Shown here one piece after another: positions 4,960-5,209 of a stretch of DNA of 5,209 nucleotides (position 1 is the first letter of the stretch; each line of letters begins with the position of its first letter). This DNA is from Conexibacter sp. (lineage in GTDB: Bacteria > Actinomycetota > Thermoleophilia > Solirubrobacterales > Solirubrobacteraceae). Below the pieces are notes generated by a model. That model ran no database searches and was not told the origin of the DNA. It was given only the letters and a program-made list of their open reading frames with translations. A program made the position numbers and the translations under genes. The stretch covers positions 1 through 5,209 of the forward strand of contig JAOPZD010000002.1 of NCBI GenBank assembly GCA_025964295.1, given 5' to 3'.

Positions 4960-5209
4960 ATGAGCGTCACCGAGCTCCACGCGCGCGCGGTCGCGTCCTT
5001 CGAGGCGGGCGCGCCCGCCGAGGCGGCCGGCCTGCTGCGCGCCGCGGTCGCCCAGCAGCTGGATCCCGAGCTGGTCAACGACCTCGCCGTCGTCCTGGAC
5101 GCCGCCGGCGACCGCCCGGGCGCGCGGGCCCTGCTGGAGGGCCTGCGGCTCCTGGTCCCGGGCTTCGGCGACGCGGCCGCCAACCTCGCGGCGCTGGGCG
5201 CCGACCACG
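4960..5209 (+). CDS. TPR-repeat protein, N-terminal part (runs off the window)
   Basis: Only the first 83 residues are present; the frame is still open at the window end. ATG 4960 begins 'MSVTELHARAVASFEAG'. The pattern is tetratricopeptide repeats. A first helix pair spans about 5-34. A clearer second repeat spans about 37-67, with Asn40-Leu42-Ala43, Leu46, Gly50-Asp51, Ala55, Leu58 and Pro67 at TPR consensus spacing. A third begins at 'DAAANLAALG'. TPR arrays are protein-interaction scaffolds. In related bacteria such N-termini can precede other domains, which cannot be judged here. No convincing ribosome site is seen. The gene follows the FHA stop by 42 bases in the same frame, so coupling or a shared operon is plausible. 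The overlapping minus-strand frames over 4914-5208 are Arg/Ala/Gly-rich shadows. Confidence 0.75.
   Translation, partial: MSVTELHARAVASFEAGAPAEAAGLLRAAVAQQLDPELVNDLAVVLDAAGDRPGARALLEGLRLLVPGFGDAAANLAALGADH

Noticed and set aside
4924..5208. Minus-strand open frames opposite the TPR gene
   Set aside because: They are Arg/Gly/Gln-rich shadows of a plus-strand frame that shows TPR spacing.

Overview
The window is very GC-rich with strong G/C preference at third codon positions. It carries ordinary bacterial chromosomal genes and no mobile element, CRISPR array or RNA gene that I can see. The most likely source is a high-GC actinobacterium, and I lean to the Thermoleophilia (Solirubrobacter/Conexibacter relatives). 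Two proteins suggest this from memory of those families: an ArsR-like winged-helix regulator with a 'RGAVEHHY' wing, and a chemoreceptor with a stretched HAMP region followed by a '[10 protein letters not shown]' segment. The assignment is inference, not something I could search.

Layout. Positions 1-154 are an upstream region with no gene I can defend. A plus-strand unknown protein (155-577) is followed 11 bases later by an IPP-isomerase-like Nudix hydrolase (589-1215), which ends in a GC-rich hairpin. A less GC-rich 200-base spacer holds a good promoter and a foldable leader. It drives an ArsR-family regulator (1417-2055). This gene converges on a minus-strand methyl-accepting chemotaxis protein (2216-4006), and a 19-bp imperfect stem-loop between them should terminate both. 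Upstream of the chemoreceptor, on the same strand, is an 86-residue protein with a winged-helix-like pattern (4125-4385). A 118-base divergent spacer with tandem TGAGGTT repeats separates it from a plus-strand FHA-domain protein (4504-4917). The window ends inside a TPR-type gene (from 4960) that lies in the same reading frame as the FHA gene.

How the genes fit together. There is no clear single pathway. The chemoreceptor is an orphan: no che genes are visible. Sensing and regulation are the common thread (ArsR-type regulator, chemoreceptor, phosphothreonine-binding FHA protein, TPR scaffold), but a functional link among them is not shown. Three genes (Nudix, 86-aa protein, FHA) lack a convincing Shine-Dalgarno and have -10-like hexamers 7-10 bases before the ATG, which suggests leaderless transcripts.

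I found no clearly new system. The items most worth a second look are the tandem heptamers at 4466-4483, the FHA/TPR junction, the short Nudix box, and the structured leaders before the regulator and the chemoreceptor.
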